This document shows positions 28,730-37,859 of a stretch of DNA of 64,000 nucleotides, in pieces. The stretch covers positions 310,001 through 374,000 of the forward strand of contig NZ_PIPZ01000001.1 in assembly GCF_003987045.1 (NCBI RefSeq), in the 5' to 3' direction. Under the pieces are notes generated by a model. The model did no database searches and was not told the origin of the DNA. It saw only the letters and a program-made list of their open reading frames with translations. Position 1 is the first letter of the stretch. Each line of letters starts with the position of its first letter. A program made the translations under genes and the position numbers. This stretch comes from Pseudidiomarina marina (GTDB lineage: Bacteria; Pseudomonadota; Gammaproteobacteria; Enterobacterales; Alteromonadaceae).

Positions 28730-29044
28730 TTGCGCACAATTCGCTTTGTTATAATCGGTGCTAGCTGTTTTTTGTTCACGAGCTGCAGTGAGCTAAGTCC
28801 CTCCTGTGACGCGGCACAAGCCAAACGAGAAATTCGTCAGTTAATTTCAGAAAAGTTACCGAGTCATGTTGAATTAACGATGGTTGGTGTCACGACATTG
28901 CGAACAAATTATGCAACCGGTGAGGTATTGTGTTCGGCGAAGGTCGAGGTACATGATGCGTATACAAACACTGAGTTGAGTCGTACGGTTGGCTACATGG
29001 TGCAATACGATAAAAAGCACCAATTAAAAGTTACGGTGTTTTAA
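28730..29044 (+). CDS. Small putative lipoprotein of unknown function
   Basis: The open frame begins at a GTG at 28712, but the TTG at 28730 lies after GAAGGGG and gives a compact lipoprotein signal (RTIRFVIIGASCFLF) ending in the lipobox FTSC. The mature part, about 86 residues, contains SPSCDAAQAKREIRQLISEKLP and looks like a small soluble domain with two further cysteines. No family is recognised. It precedes the prp locus but is separated from it by over 100 bases, so a link is not implied. Confidence 0.6.
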   Translation: MRTIRFVIIGASCFLFTSCSELSPSCDAAQAKREIRQLISEKLPSHVELTMVGVTTLRTNYATGEVLCSAKVEVHDAYTNTELSRTVGYMVQYDKKHQLKVTVF

Positions 29045-29092
29045 TGCTATTTACTATTGATAACGATTTCTTATCCCACCTTTAAAAAATAA

Positions 29093-29104
29093 ATTGTCGA
29101 CAAT
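29093..29104. promoter_or_regulatory. Palindromic operator candidate ATTGTCGACAAT
   Basis: A perfect 12-base palindrome 64 bases before the gntR-family start codon. A near copy (10 of 12 bases) lies at 29167-29178, overlapping the start codon itself. Such a pair fits autoregulation by the GntR/FCD protein encoded next and control of the prp genes downstream. The assignment is inference from position and symmetry. Confidence 0.55.
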
Positions 29105-29167
29105 GGCGGCGCGTTCTCACTTGGAATTCGTTGAAAATAAGCGTATCATTCACGCGGTTTATAAAAT

Positions 29168-29869
29168 ATGTCGACAATCATGACGAATTCACCTCAAAGC
29201 CCATTATGGCGGTCGCCCGTCACTTCATCCGATCGACTTCTGCTTGAGATGCAGCGGACTATCGTGGAAGGCGAAATAGCCTCGGGTAGTAAGATTAGCG
29301 AGCCTGAACTGGCGCGCAAATTCAACGTGAGTCGCGCCCCTTTGCGCGAAGCGATGGCACGTTTAGAGCGCTGTCATCTGATTGAGCGTATTCCGAATGC
29401 GGGCGCGCGGGTAGTGAAACTTTCCACTGAAGGACTTCGTGCACTCTATCAAATTCGTGAAGAACTCGAGGGGTTAGCGTGTCGACTGGCGGCGGAAAAT
29501 ATGGACGATCATGAAATTGAACAATTACGCGGCCTGCTTGACCAACATTTAACGACTCAGCGTGTACGTGAAGGCGAGAGCTATTACCAAGAAGCTGGTG
29601 ATTTGGATTTTCATTATCGCATTATCATCGGCAGTAAAAACCCATATTTGATTAATATGTTGTGCGACGAGCTTTATTTTCTCGTACGCATGTACCGTGT
29701 TCAGCTTGGTATGAACGGGCCACGCGTTTCACGCGCATTTGATGAGCACAAAGCGATTATAAACGCCATTGCGAACCGTGATGGTGAATTGGCGGATCTA
29801 TTGATGCGCCGCCACATTGCCGCGTCGCGCGGTAATATCGAATTAAAACTGCAACAATTGGGGAAGTAA
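29168..29869 (+). CDS. GntR family (FCD) regulator of the prp locus
   Basis: A 233-residue transcription factor: winged helix at residues about 20-85 ([44 protein letters not shown]) and an all-alpha FCD ligand domain at 95-225 with the usual metal-site residues ([23 protein letters not shown]). It lies 2 bases before prpB in the same direction. In Alteromonadales a GntR-type protein, not the sigma-54 PrpR of Enterobacteria, controls propionate genes. An alternative start is the ATG at 29180. The palindrome at 29093 is the likely binding site. Confidence 0.88.
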   Translation: MSTIMTNSPQSPLWRSPVTSSDRLLLEMQRTIVEGEIASGSKISEPELARKFNVSRAPLREAMARLERCHLIERIPNAGARVVKLSTEGLRALYQIREELEGLACRLAAENMDDHEIEQLRGLLDQHLTTQRVREGESYYQEAGDLDFHYRIIIGSKNPYLINMLCDELYFLVRMYRVQLGMNGPRVSRAFDEHKAIINAIANRDGELADLLMRRHIAASRGNIELKLQQLGK

Positions 29870-29870
29870 C

Positions 29871-30749
29871 ATGACACAAGTTCAAAGTGCGGGTGCGAAA
29901 TTCCGCCAAGCTATTGCTGACAATAAGCCACTGCAAATTGTCGGTACCATTAACGCTTATACCGCAATGATGGCCGAGCGCGTGGGTCACCAAGCGCTAT
30001 ACTTGTCAGGTGCAGGTGTTGCGAACGCATCGTTTGGTTTGCCTGATTTGGGTATGACCTCGTTAAATGACGTGTGTGAAGATATTCGCCGCATTACTGG
30101 CGCAACTGATGTGCCATTGTTAGTGGACGCAGATACCGGTTGGGGTGGGGCGTTCAACATTGCTCGTACAGTAAAAGAAATGACTCGCGCTGGCGCTGCT
30201 GGCTTCCACATTGAAGATCAAGTCGCTCAAAAGCGTTGTGGTCACCGCCCAAACAAAGAGATTGTATCGCAAGCTGAAATGGTAGACCGCGTGAAAGCAG
30301 CCGTTGATGCGCGCATTGACGATCAGTTCTACATCATGGCACGCACCGATGCGTTCCAACAAGAAGGGTTGGATGCCGCCATTGAACGCGCACAAGCTTG
30401 TGTTGACGCTGGCGCGGACGCTATTTTTGCCGAAGCCGTTCATACCCTTGAACACTATCAAGCGTTCACCAAAGCACTTGATGTGCCAGTACTTGCGAAT
30501 ATCACCGAGTTTGGTGCTACGCCACTGTTTAGCAAAGACGAGTTAGCTGAGGTTGGCATCGAGTTAGTTTTGTATCCGCTAAGTGCTTTCCGGGCCATGA
30601 ATAAAGCGGCACTCAACGTCTATGAGAGCATTTTGGCAAAGGGTCATCAGAAAGATGTTGTCGATAGTATGCAAACGCGCGCGGAGTTGTATGACTTCCT
30701 GAATTATCACGCGTTCGAAGACAAACTCGATCAGTTATTCAAAAAATAA
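29871..30749 (+). CDS. prpB: Methylisocitrate lyase
   Basis: Cleaves 2-methylisocitrate to pyruvate and succinate, the last step of the 2-methylcitrate cycle for propionyl-CoA. 292 residues. The active-site loop [12 protein letters not shown] carries the catalytic cysteine, and [29 protein letters not shown] (metal-site aspartates) and [12 protein letters not shown] are present. It is preceded by its presumed regulator and followed, after a hairpin-forming heptamer repeat, by prpC. Confidence 0.95.
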   Translation: MTQVQSAGAKFRQAIADNKPLQIVGTINAYTAMMAERVGHQALYLSGAGVANASFGLPDLGMTSLNDVCEDIRRITGATDVPLLVDADTGWGGAFNIARTVKEMTRAGAAGFHIEDQVAQKRCGHRPNKEIVSQAEMVDRVKAAVDARIDDQFYIMARTDAFQQEGLDAAIERAQACVDAGADAIFAEAVHTLEHYQAFTKALDVPVLANITEFGATPLFSKDELAEVGIELVLYPLSAFRAMNKAALNVYESILAKGHQKDVVDSMQTRAELYDFLNYHAFEDKLDQLFKK

Positions 30750-30753
30750 AAAA

Positions 30754-30827
30754 CGTTGTTCGTTATTCGTTATTAGTTAATCGAAAAAGATAACCACGAA
30801 TAACGAGTAACGGCTAACGATTAACGA
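30754..30827. repeat. Inverted heptamer arrays between prpB and prpC
   Basis: The left arm (30754-30783) holds four degenerate units of CGTTATT, and the right arm (30798-30827) four units of the complementary AATAACG/ATTAACG type. The arms can pair over most of their length with a roughly 14-base loop. The unit matches the tandem array at 13004. In the operon it might act as a processing or stability element; that is inference. Confidence 0.75.
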
Positions 30828-30846
30828 TTTATATAAGGAGTTAGAG

Positions 30847-31971
30847 ATGGTTGATAAGAAATTAACAGGCGCGGGTTTGCGCGGACAAGTCGCAGGCGAA
30901 ACAGCACTATGTACCGTTGGTAAAAGCGGTTCAGGCTTAACCTATTACGGTTATGACATTAAAGAATTAGCTGACAAAGTGAGTTTTGAAGAAGTGGCTT
31001 ACTTGTTGTCGCATGGTGAGTTGCCGAATAAAAAGCAACTGGCTGACTATAAAGCACGCTTGAAAAAGCAGCGTGGTTTGCCACAAGAACTGAAAGATGT
31101 GCTTGAGCGCATTCCAGCTGATGCGCACCCGATGGATGTAATGCGTACCGGTTGTTCGTTCTTAGGCAACATTGAGCCCGAAGAAGATTTCAGCCAAGCG
31201 GATGCGAAAATTGAGCGCATGTTGGCAGCTTTCCCAAGCATCTTGCTGTACTGGTATCGCTTTAGCCATGAAGGCAAGCGTATCGAGACGCAAACCGACG
31301 ACGATTCAATTGGCGCGCACTTCTTGCATTTATTGCATGATAAAGCACCATCGAAGTTGCACACTGATGTAATGAACACCTCGCTGATTCTTTATGCAGA
31401 GCACGAGTTTAACGCGTCAACTTTCACTGCGCGCGTCTGTGCTTCAACCTTGTCAGACATTTTCTCATGTGTAACCGGCGCAATTGGTTCATTGCGTGGT
31501 CCATTGCATGGCGGTGCGAACGAAGCGGCCATGGAATTGATTGAAAACATGAAAGATGCCGATGATGCTGAGAAGACGTTAATGGGCATGCTTGAGCGTA
31601 AAGAGAAGATCATGGGCTTCGGGCATGCGATTTACCGTGAATTCGATCCGCGTAACGATATCATCAAAGAATGGTCTGAGAAGCTTTCGAAGGAATTTGG
31701 TGATAGCCGTTTATATGATGTATCTGTGCGTTGTGAAGAAGTGATGTGGCGTGAGAAGAAACTGTTCCCGAACGCCGACTTTTTCCATGCTTCGGCTTAT
31801 CACTACATGGGCATTCCAACCAAGTTGTTTACGCCCATTTTCGTGATGTCGCGTGTCACCGGTTGGACTGCGCACGTGAAGGAGCAGCGCGCGAATAACC
31901 GCATTATTCGCCCAAGTGCCGACTATATCGGTCCGGCACCGCGTCCAGTACCTGCTTTGGAAGACCGCTAA
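30847..31971 (+). CDS. prpC: 2-methylcitrate synthase
   Basis: Condenses propionyl-CoA with oxaloacetate. 374 residues, the length of PrpC and shorter than hexameric citrate synthases. The citrate-synthase catalytic elements are visible: GPLHGGANEAAMELI (His), IMGFGHAIYREFDPRN (His), and the NADFFHASAYHYMGIPTKLFTPIFVMSR segment with the catalytic Asp replaced in the usual PrpC context. ATAAGGAG precedes the ATG. A strong terminator follows 8 bases after the stop, before acnD. Confidence 0.95.
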   Translation: MVDKKLTGAGLRGQVAGETALCTVGKSGSGLTYYGYDIKELADKVSFEEVAYLLSHGELPNKKQLADYKARLKKQRGLPQELKDVLERIPADAHPMDVMRTGCSFLGNIEPEEDFSQADAKIERMLAAFPSILLYWYRFSHEGKRIETQTDDDSIGAHFLHLLHDKAPSKLHTDVMNTSLILYAEHEFNASTFTARVCASTLSDIFSCVTGAIGSLRGPLHGGANEAAMELIENMKDADDAEKTLMGMLERKEKIMGFGHAIYREFDPRNDIIKEWSEKLSKEFGDSRLYDVSVRCEEVMWREKKLFPNADFFHASAYHYMGIPTKLFTPIFVMSRVTGWTAHVKEQRANNRIIRPSADYIGPAPRPVPALEDR

Positions 31972-31978
31972 GCAGATG

Positions 31979-32006
31979 AAAAAGAGGCACTTCGGTGCCT
32001 CTTTTT
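31979..32006 (+). terminator. Rho-independent terminator after prpC
   Basis: AAAAAGAGGCAC-TTCG-GTGCCTCTTTTT: a 12-bp perfect stem with a stable TTCG tetraloop and a T tract. It lies inside the prp gene set, so acnD-prpF would be transcribed at a lower level by read-through or from a separate start at 32007-32050. Confidence 0.9.
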
Positions 32007-32050
32007 GGCTTTCCGATAGAAAACACTGATGTTAATGAAGGGGCATAGCC

Positions 32051-34645
32051 ATGAATACCGAATTTCGTAAACCGCTCCCGGGCACCACGTTACAGTATTA
32101 CGATACACGTGCCGCGGTAGAAGCGATAAAGCCAGGCGCATATGACGGCCTGCCATACACCTCAAAAATTTTAGCTGAACAGTTAGTGCGTCGCTGTAAT
32201 CCGGAAGATTTAACCGCTTGCTTAACACAAATTGTTGAGCGCAAACGTGACTTAGATTTTCCATGGTATCCAGCGCGCGTGGTTTGTCACGATATCCTTG
32301 GTCAAACCGCATTAGTTGACCTAGCAGGTTTACGTGATGCTATCGCTGCTAAAGGCGGCGACCCTGCAAAAGTAAACCCAGTGGTGCCAACTCAGTTGAT
32401 TGTCGACCACTCGCTGGCGGTTGAGCATGCGGGTTTTGAAAAAGACGCCTTTGAGAAAAACCGTGACATCGAAGACCGTCGTAACGACGACCGCTTTCAT
32501 TTCATTAATTGGACAAAGACTGCGTTTAAAAACGTGGATGTGATTCCGCCAGGTAATGGCATCATGCACCAAATCAACCTTGAGAAAATGTCTCCAGTGG
32601 TGCAAATACGTGACAACGTGGCATTTCCAGATACTTGTGTGGGTACGGATAGCCACACGCCAATGGTTGATGCGCTTGGTGTTATCTCCGTGGGTGTTGG
32701 TGGGTTAGAAGCCGAGAGCGTGATGTTGGGTCGTGCTTCTTACATGCGCCTGCCAGATATCATCGGTGTTGAATTAACCGGTAAATTGAAACCTGGCATT
32801 ACCGGTACTGACTTGGTACTCGCGATTACACATTTCTTGCGTAAAGAACGCGTAGTTGGTGCGTATTTGGAATTCTTTGGCGAGGGCGCCGATGCCTTGT
32901 CAGTTGGTGATCGCGCGACGATTTCAAATATGACGCCAGAATACGGTGCCACCGCGGCCATGTTCTATATTGATCAGCAGACCATTGACTACTTGAAATT
33001 AACCGGTCGTGATGACAAGCAAGTTGAATTGGTTGAGAAGTACGCTAAGCACGCAGGCTTATGGGCTGACAGCATGAAAGGTGCTGAATATGAACGTGTA
33101 TTAACCTTTGATTTGTCAAAAGTTGAACGTAACTTAGCTGGCCCTTCGAATCCGCACGCCTTATTACCGGCAGCCGAACTGAGTTCACGTGGTATTGCGA
33201 AACACATTGAGCAACCAGAGAACGGTTTGATGCCTGATGGTGCCGTGATCATTGCAGCCATCACAAGTTGTACGAATACCAGTAACCCACGCAACATGAT
33301 TGCTGCGGGCTTGATTGCGCGTAACGCGAATAAACTGGGCTTAACCCGAAAACCATGGGTTAAAACCTCGCTGGCACCAGGTTCGAAAACTGTAAAAATG
33401 TACCTTGAAGACGCCAAACTCCTACCTGAACTTGAGAATTTAGGTTTTGGTGTGGTTGGTTTTGCGTGTACCACCTGTAACGGGATGAGTGGCGCGCTAG
33501 ATCCGAAAATTCAAAAAGAAATTATTGAGCGTGATTTATTCTCAACCGCAGTACTTTCAGGTAATCGTAACTTTGATGGTCGGATTCATCCGTATGCGAA
33601 GCAAGCATTCTTGGCATCACCACCATTAGTTGTAGCTTATGCCATTGCGGGTACCATTCGTTTTGATATTGAAAAAGACGTGTTGGGCTTTGATCACGAT
33701 GGTAAGCCAGTCACCTTAAAAGATATCTGGCCAAGCGATGAAGAAATTGATGCGATTGTGAAACAAGCGGTGAAACCTGAGCAGTTCCGCACAGTGTATG
33801 ACCCAATGTTTAGCATTGATGTGGATTACGGTGAGAAAACCGATCCGCTGTACAACTGGCGTCCGCAGAGCACTTATATTCGCCGTCCACCATACTGGGA
33901 AGGCTCATTTGCTTCGGGTAACAGCCTAAAAGGCCTGCGTCCATTAGCGGTACTTGGTGATAACATCACCACCGATCACTTGTCGCCTTCAAACGCAATT
34001 TTGGCTGACAGTGCGGCTGGCGAGTACTTGGCAAAAATGGGCTTACCAGAAGAAGATTTCAATAGCTACGCCACGCATCGCGGCGACCATTTGACGGCGC
34101 AACGCGCGACCTTTGCTAACCCGAAATTGTTCAACGAAATGGTATTGAACGACGACGGTGAAGTGATTCAAGGCTCGTTGGCGCGTGTTGAACCAGAAGG
34201 CAAAGTCATGCGCATGTGGGAAGCGATTGAAACCTACATGGAGCGCAAGCAACCGTTGATTATTGTGGCGGGTGCTGATTACGGCCAAGGTTCATCACGT
34301 GACTGGGCTGCCAAAGGTGTTCGTCTTGCTGGGGTTGAATGTATCGTTGCCGAAGGCTTCGAGCGTATTCACCGCACCAACCTAATAGGTATGGGTGTGT
34401 TACCGCTTGAATTTGAAGCGGGTACCACCCGTAAAACATTAAACATTGATGGTACCGAAACTTTTGATGTTGAAGGTGACGTGAAGCCGGGTGCCGTGAT
34501 GACATTAGTGATTCATCGCGCCAATGGTGAAACCGTTAAAGTGCCAACCAAGTGCCGTTTGGATACCGCCGAAGAAGTGTCAATTTACTCAGCCGGTGGT
34601 GTGCTTCAACGTTTCGCACAAGACTTTTTAGCGGGTGAGGTATAA
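32051..34645 (+). CDS. acnD: Fe/S-dependent 2-methylisocitrate dehydratase AcnD
   Basis: An aconitase-family enzyme that dehydrates 2-methylcitrate; with PrpF it replaces PrpD. 864 residues. The three 4Fe-4S cysteines lie in AAITSCTNTSNPRNM and FACTTCNGMSG. The N-terminal half holds FPDTCVGTDSHTPMVDALG, and the swivelling domain holds LGDNITTDHLSPSNAI and IIVAGADYGQGSSRDWAAKGVRLAGV. The N-terminus MNTEFRKPLPGTTLQYYDTR is characteristic of AcnD rather than AcnA. prpF follows after 5 bases. Confidence 0.95.
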   Translation: MNTEFRKPLPGTTLQYYDTRAAVEAIKPGAYDGLPYTSKILAEQLVRRCNPEDLTACLTQIVERKRDLDFPWYPARVVCHDILGQTALVDLAGLRDAIAAKGGDPAKVNPVVPTQLIVDHSLAVEHAGFEKDAFEKNRDIEDRRNDDRFHFINWTKTAFKNVDVIPPGNGIMHQINLEKMSPVVQIRDNVAFPDTCVGTDSHTPMVDALGVISVGVGGLEAESVMLGRASYMRLPDIIGVELTGKLKPGITGTDLVLAITHFLRKERVVGAYLEFFGEGADALSVGDRATISNMTPEYGATAAMFYIDQQTIDYLKLTGRDDKQVELVEKYAKHAGLWADSMKGAEYERVLTFDLSKVERNLAGPSNPHALLPAAELSSRGIAKHIEQPENGLMPDGAVIIAAITSCTNTSNPRNMIAAGLIARNANKLGLTRKPWVKTSLAPGSKTVKMYLEDAKLLPELENLGFGVVGFACTTCNGMSGALDPKIQKEIIERDLFSTAVLSGNRNFDGRIHPYAKQAFLASPPLVVAYAIAGTIRFDIEKDVLGFDHDGKPVTLKDIWPSDEEIDAIVKQAVKPEQFRTVYDPMFSIDVDYGEKTDPLYNWRPQSTYIRRPPYWEGSFASGNSLKGLRPLAVLGDNITTDHLSPSNAILADSAAGEYLAKMGLPEEDFNSYATHRGDHLTAQRATFANPKLFNEMVLNDDGEVIQGSLARVEPEGKVMRMWEAIETYMERKQPLIIVAGADYGQGSSRDWAAKGVRLAGVECIVAEGFERIHRTNLIGMGVLPLEFEAGTTRKTLNIDGTETFDVEGDVKPGAVMTLVIHRANGETVKVPTKCRLDTAEEVSIYSAGGVLQRFAQDFLAGEV

Positions 34646-34650
34646 TCGCC

Positions 34651-35847
34651 ATGGCTTTTCCTCCACAACTGAAAATTGCCGCCACGTATATGCGTGGCGG
34701 CACCTCAAAAGGGGTGTTTTTTAAACTCGACGATTTGCCTTTGGCGGCGCAAACGCCAGGTCCCGCTCGCGATAAACTCTTATTACGCGTGATTGGTAGC
34801 CCTGATCCTTATGGCAAACACACTGACGGTATGGGCGGCGCAACGTCAAGCACCAGTAAAACGGTAATTTTGTCGCGCAGCTCACGTGCCGACCACGATG
34901 TGGATTATTTATTTGGCCAAGTGTCGATTGATAAGCCATTTATTGATTGGAGCGGTAACTGCGGCAACTTAACCGCAGCCGTCGGCTCATTTGCCATTAG
35001 TAATGGGCTAGTCGACGCATCGCGTATTCCTGATAATGGCACCTGTGTGGTGCGTATCTGGCAAGCGAATATTCAGAAAACCATTATTGCGCATGTGCCG
35101 ATCACCAACGGTGAAGTGCAAGAAACTGGTGACTTTGAACTGGACGGTGTGACGTTCCCAGCAGCCGAAGTACAGGTTGAATTTATGGACCCAGCTTCAG
35201 ATGAAGACGCTGATGAGAGCGGGAAGGGCAGTTCTATGTTCCCAACCGGCAACGTCGTTGATGAATTTGAAGTGCCAGGTTTTGGTAAGTTACAAGCGAC
35301 TTTCATCGATGCCGGCATTCCGACGATTTTTGTGAATGCTGCCGATATTGGCTACACCGGTACGGAATTGCAGGGCGCCATTAATGAAAACGCCGATGCG
35401 CTACTGAAGTTTGAAACGTTGCGTGCGCATGGCGCGTTGAAGATGGGCTTAATTTCATCCATTGATGAAGCGGCGTCACGCCAGCATACACCGAAGATTG
35501 CGTTTGTTGCACCGCCGGCTGATTACGTGTCATCAAGTGGTAAAGCCATCAACGCAGGTGATATCGACCTGCTAGTTCGCGCTATGTCGATGGGCAAATT
35601 ACACCATGCCATGATGGGTACAGCAGCGGTGGCCATCGCTACAGCGGCAGCAGTGCCTGGCACGTTGGTGAACTTAGCTGCTGGTGGCGGTGATCGTAAC
35701 CAAGTGGTCTTTGGTCATCCGTCAGGCACCTTGCGTGTTGGTGCCGAAGCGAAGCAAGTGAACGGTGAATGGACGGTCACGAAGGCGATTATGAGCCGTA
35801 GTGCTCGTGTACTCATGGAAGGTTGGGTACGCGTACCACAAGACTAG
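34651..35847 (+). CDS. prpF: 2-methylaconitate cis-trans isomerase PrpF
   Basis: Isomerises the methylaconitate released by AcnD so that it can enter the normal cycle. 398 residues of the diaminopimelate-epimerase-like fold. The family start PPQLKIAATYMRGGTSKGVFF is clear, as are DWSGNCGNLTAAVGSFAI and FIDAGIPTIFVNA. The gene starts 5 bases after acnD and completes a gntR-prpB-prpC-acnD-prpF locus that converts propionyl-CoA to pyruvate and succinate. Confidence 0.95.
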   Translation: MAFPPQLKIAATYMRGGTSKGVFFKLDDLPLAAQTPGPARDKLLLRVIGSPDPYGKHTDGMGGATSSTSKTVILSRSSRADHDVDYLFGQVSIDKPFIDWSGNCGNLTAAVGSFAISNGLVDASRIPDNGTCVVRIWQANIQKTIIAHVPITNGEVQETGDFELDGVTFPAAEVQVEFMDPASDEDADESGKGSSMFPTGNVVDEFEVPGFGKLQATFIDAGIPTIFVNAADIGYTGTELQGAINENADALLKFETLRAHGALKMGLISSIDEAASRQHTPKIAFVAPPADYVSSSGKAINAGDIDLLVRAMSMGKLHHAMMGTAAVAIATAAAVPGTLVNLAAGGGDRNQVVFGHPSGTLRVGAEAKQVNGEWTVTKAIMSRSARVLMEGWVRVPQD

Positions 35848-35936
35848 AGCCACGTTTCTAAATCTTGACCGCCAGGGATGGCGATGATTTCTATTTCCAA
35901 TGCATTATCTGCTAGCAGACACACTCGTCTTTTGTT
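35844..35936 (-). pseudogene. Possible remnant of a DJ-1/PfpI family gene
   Basis: A 30-residue open frame on the reverse strand, closed upstream by a stop, reads RVCLLADNALEIEIIAIPGGQDLETWL before its stop. The AD..L and IAIPGG segments resemble the middle of YajL/DJ-1 proteins with the intervening loop shortened. No start or nucleophile-elbow part remains. It is a weak call based on about 20 positions and could be chance. Confidence 0.3.
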
Positions 35937-36004
35937 TCATGATTTTGCTGACAATCTGATAAACTGCGCGGGTGAATTCAGTCTATCAAGGTGATTTTAA
36001 AGCC

Positions 36005-36958
36005 ATGCAGCCAAACCAACCTCAGCAACGCGAAGCCGTTCGCCTGAACAAATTCATTAGCGAAAGCGGCATGTGTTCGCGTCGTGAAGCGGATCGATTT
36101 ATTGAGCAAGGGCAAGTTACTCTGAATGGCCGTAAAGCGGTGGTCGGCGATAAAGTTGGTGCTGGCGACGAAGTTCGAGTCAATGGCCGCTTAGTGGCGG
36201 CGCAGAACAAAGAAAAGTTTGTCTTTATTGCACTCAATAAGCCGGTTGGTGTGGTGAGTACAACCGATTCAGCCGAGCGTAACAACATTCAGAAGTTTGT
36301 TGGCCACAAAGAACGGATCTTCCCGATTGGCCGCTTAGATAAAGATTCACAAGGCCTGATTTTTCTGACTAGCAACGGTGACTTGGTTAATAAGATCTTA
36401 CGTGCTGGTAATAAACACGAAAAAGAATACGTGGTCACCGTTCATCGTCCTATTACACCTGATTTTATTCGTGGTATGGCAAGCGGTGTGCCAATTCTTG
36501 GCACCATGACGAAACGTTGTAAAGTTGAACAACTATCAACATTTGTCTTTCGTTTGACGCTAATTGAAGGCATGAACCGTCAGATTCGCCGCATGTGCGA
36601 GCACTTTGGCTATGAAGTTCGCAAGCTTGAACGTACGCGTATCATGAATATTCGTTTAGGAGCTTTGCAGGTTGGGCAATGGCGTAATTTAACCGAGCGC
36701 GAACTCGGTGAACTCATGGCTTCAATTGAACATTCCAGTGGCTTAGCGCCTGAAGGGCACAAGAGTCGTCGGCCGAAACCACAGCGGCCGCCAGGTGCAG
36801 GGAGCGAGCTACGGCGTGACACACGCCGACAGCGCACTGGTGCCGGTACTCGTTCTGAATCGGCTGGTCGAGGTAAGAGGAACAGCTCTAAACGTTCAGA
36901 GCAAAAACCATCGAATGGAGGTAGTACGCGCAGCAAGAAAGGGTGGCCCTATGAATAA
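36005..36958 (+). CDS. rluF: 23S rRNA pseudouridine synthase RluF
   Basis: A pseudouridine synthase of the RsuA family, predicted to modify 23S rRNA position 2604. An S4 RNA-binding domain (residues about 10-65: [27 protein letters not shown]) precedes the catalytic domain with [18 protein letters not shown] (catalytic Asp) and [18 protein letters not shown]. The last 70 residues are a basic low-complexity tail. The ATG at 36005 is preferred over a GTG at 35972 because AAGGTGA lies upstream. Its stop overlaps the ychJ start by 8 bases. Confidence 0.92.
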   Translation: MQPNQPQQREAVRLNKFISESGMCSRREADRFIEQGQVTLNGRKAVVGDKVGAGDEVRVNGRLVAAQNKEKFVFIALNKPVGVVSTTDSAERNNIQKFVGHKERIFPIGRLDKDSQGLIFLTSNGDLVNKILRAGNKHEKEYVVTVHRPITPDFIRGMASGVPILGTMTKRCKVEQLSTFVFRLTLIEGMNRQIRRMCEHFGYEVRKLERTRIMNIRLGALQVGQWRNLTERELGELMASIEHSSGLAPEGHKSRRPKPQRPPGAGSELRRDTRRQRTGAGTRSESAGRGKRNSSKRSEQKPSNGGSTRSKKGWPYE

Positions 36959-37334
36959 ACCACTCGGTAAAAAATGCCCATGCGGTGGCGGTAAATATGC
37001 TAAATGTTGCGAGCCGTTTCATTTAGGGAAAGCCCTACCGCGCACACCTGAAGAGCTGATGCGCTCGCGCTATAGTGCTTATGCTCGCGGGTTAGCTGAT
37101 TATGTTGCCACAAGCTGGCATCCAAGCACCTTACCTAAGAATTTCTCGTTAGATGACAACCCGCAATGGTTGCAGCTACAGCTGATTGCCACCGGTACCC
37201 ACGGCAATCGGGGCTACGTGCACTTCAAAGCTTATTTTCAAATCGACGACGACATTGGCGTGATGGAAGAGCAGTCACATTTTGTGCGTGAAGACGGGCG
37301 CTGGTATTACTTAGAGGGCGAAGTGCAGGATTGA
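36951..37334 (+). CDS. ychJ: YchJ family SEC-C motif protein
   Basis: A 127-residue UPF0225 protein. The N-terminal zinc motif reads [14 protein letters not shown] (SEC-C type), followed by [31 protein letters not shown], the family signature, and a C-terminal NTF2-like part ending [10 protein letters not shown]. Function unknown; the domain is probably zinc-bound and cytoplasmic. The start within the rluF 3' end implies coupled translation. The stop lies in the loop of a terminator hairpin. Confidence 0.88.
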   Translation: MNKPLGKKCPCGGGKYAKCCEPFHLGKALPRTPEELMRSRYSAYARGLADYVATSWHPSTLPKNFSLDDNPQWLQLQLIATGTHGNRGYVHFKAYFQIDDDIGVMEEQSHFVREDGRWYYLEGEVQD

Positions 37335-37350
37335 TCTGCACTTCGTTTTC
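37320..37350 (+). terminator. Hairpin terminator at the end of ychJ
   Basis: GAAGTGCAG (37320-37328) pairs with CTGCACTTC (37336-37344) around a 7-base loop and is followed by GTTTTC. It ends the rluF-ychJ unit and faces the convergent membrane-protein gene. Confidence 0.7.
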
Positions 37351-37356
37351 AATGAG

Positions 37357-37725
37357 TTAAAAGTACATTGGGCGATTGCCATTCAACGAATTGATACCTT
37401 TAATAGCGCGATAGATGTACCAAACAGCCGCCACTAGTAATATTAATAATCCAATACCAACCATCGATAAAATGCCGCCGATAATTGTCCACAGTAAAAT
37501 GAACCAAAAGGTACGAATCTGCCAGCGGAAATGCGATTCTAGAAAGGTTCCGCGCACTTCGCTTAACTTCACATAGTTCATCACCACGCCAATAATCGCC
37601 GTAATTCCAAAAACTAAAGATACCAACTGCAGAATATAAATAATCTGGGTGTATTGTTTATTGGCGGCCAATTGCTGCACGGCAATATTATTAACTGATG
37701 ATGTTTCGTGATTGAAATCTGACAT
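37357..37725 (-). CDS. DUF4870-like small membrane protein
   Basis: A 122-residue protein: hydrophilic N-terminus (to about residue 25), then three membrane helices (IIYILQLVSLVFGITAIIGVVM, FWFILLWTIIGGILSMVGIGLLILLVAAVWYIYRAI as two). The loop SHFRWQIRTFWF between helices and the terminal RAIKGINSLNGNRPMYF match the DUF4870 family pattern. Function unknown. A monocistronic gene convergent with ychJ. Confidence 0.75.
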   Translation of the reverse strand: MSDFNHETSSVNNIAVQQLAANKQYTQIIYILQLVSLVFGITAIIGVVMNYVKLSEVRGTFLESHFRWQIRTFWFILLWTIIGGILSMVGIGLLILLVAAVWYIYRAIKGINSLNGNRPMYF

Positions 37726-37859
37726 AGGTTAACGTCCTTTATCGTTGTTTTCCGTGTTAAGTTTATTCAACTTTAAAAAGCACTTGAACGCAACTTTATT
37801 GCTAAACGGATAAATAGCGCTACATTAAAACTTCAATTCAAATAAAAAGAAAAGCCATC

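Noticed and set aside
32330-34505. Several long reverse frames opposite acnD
   Set aside because: They mirror the codon bias of acnD, overlap each other and show no protein-like motifs.
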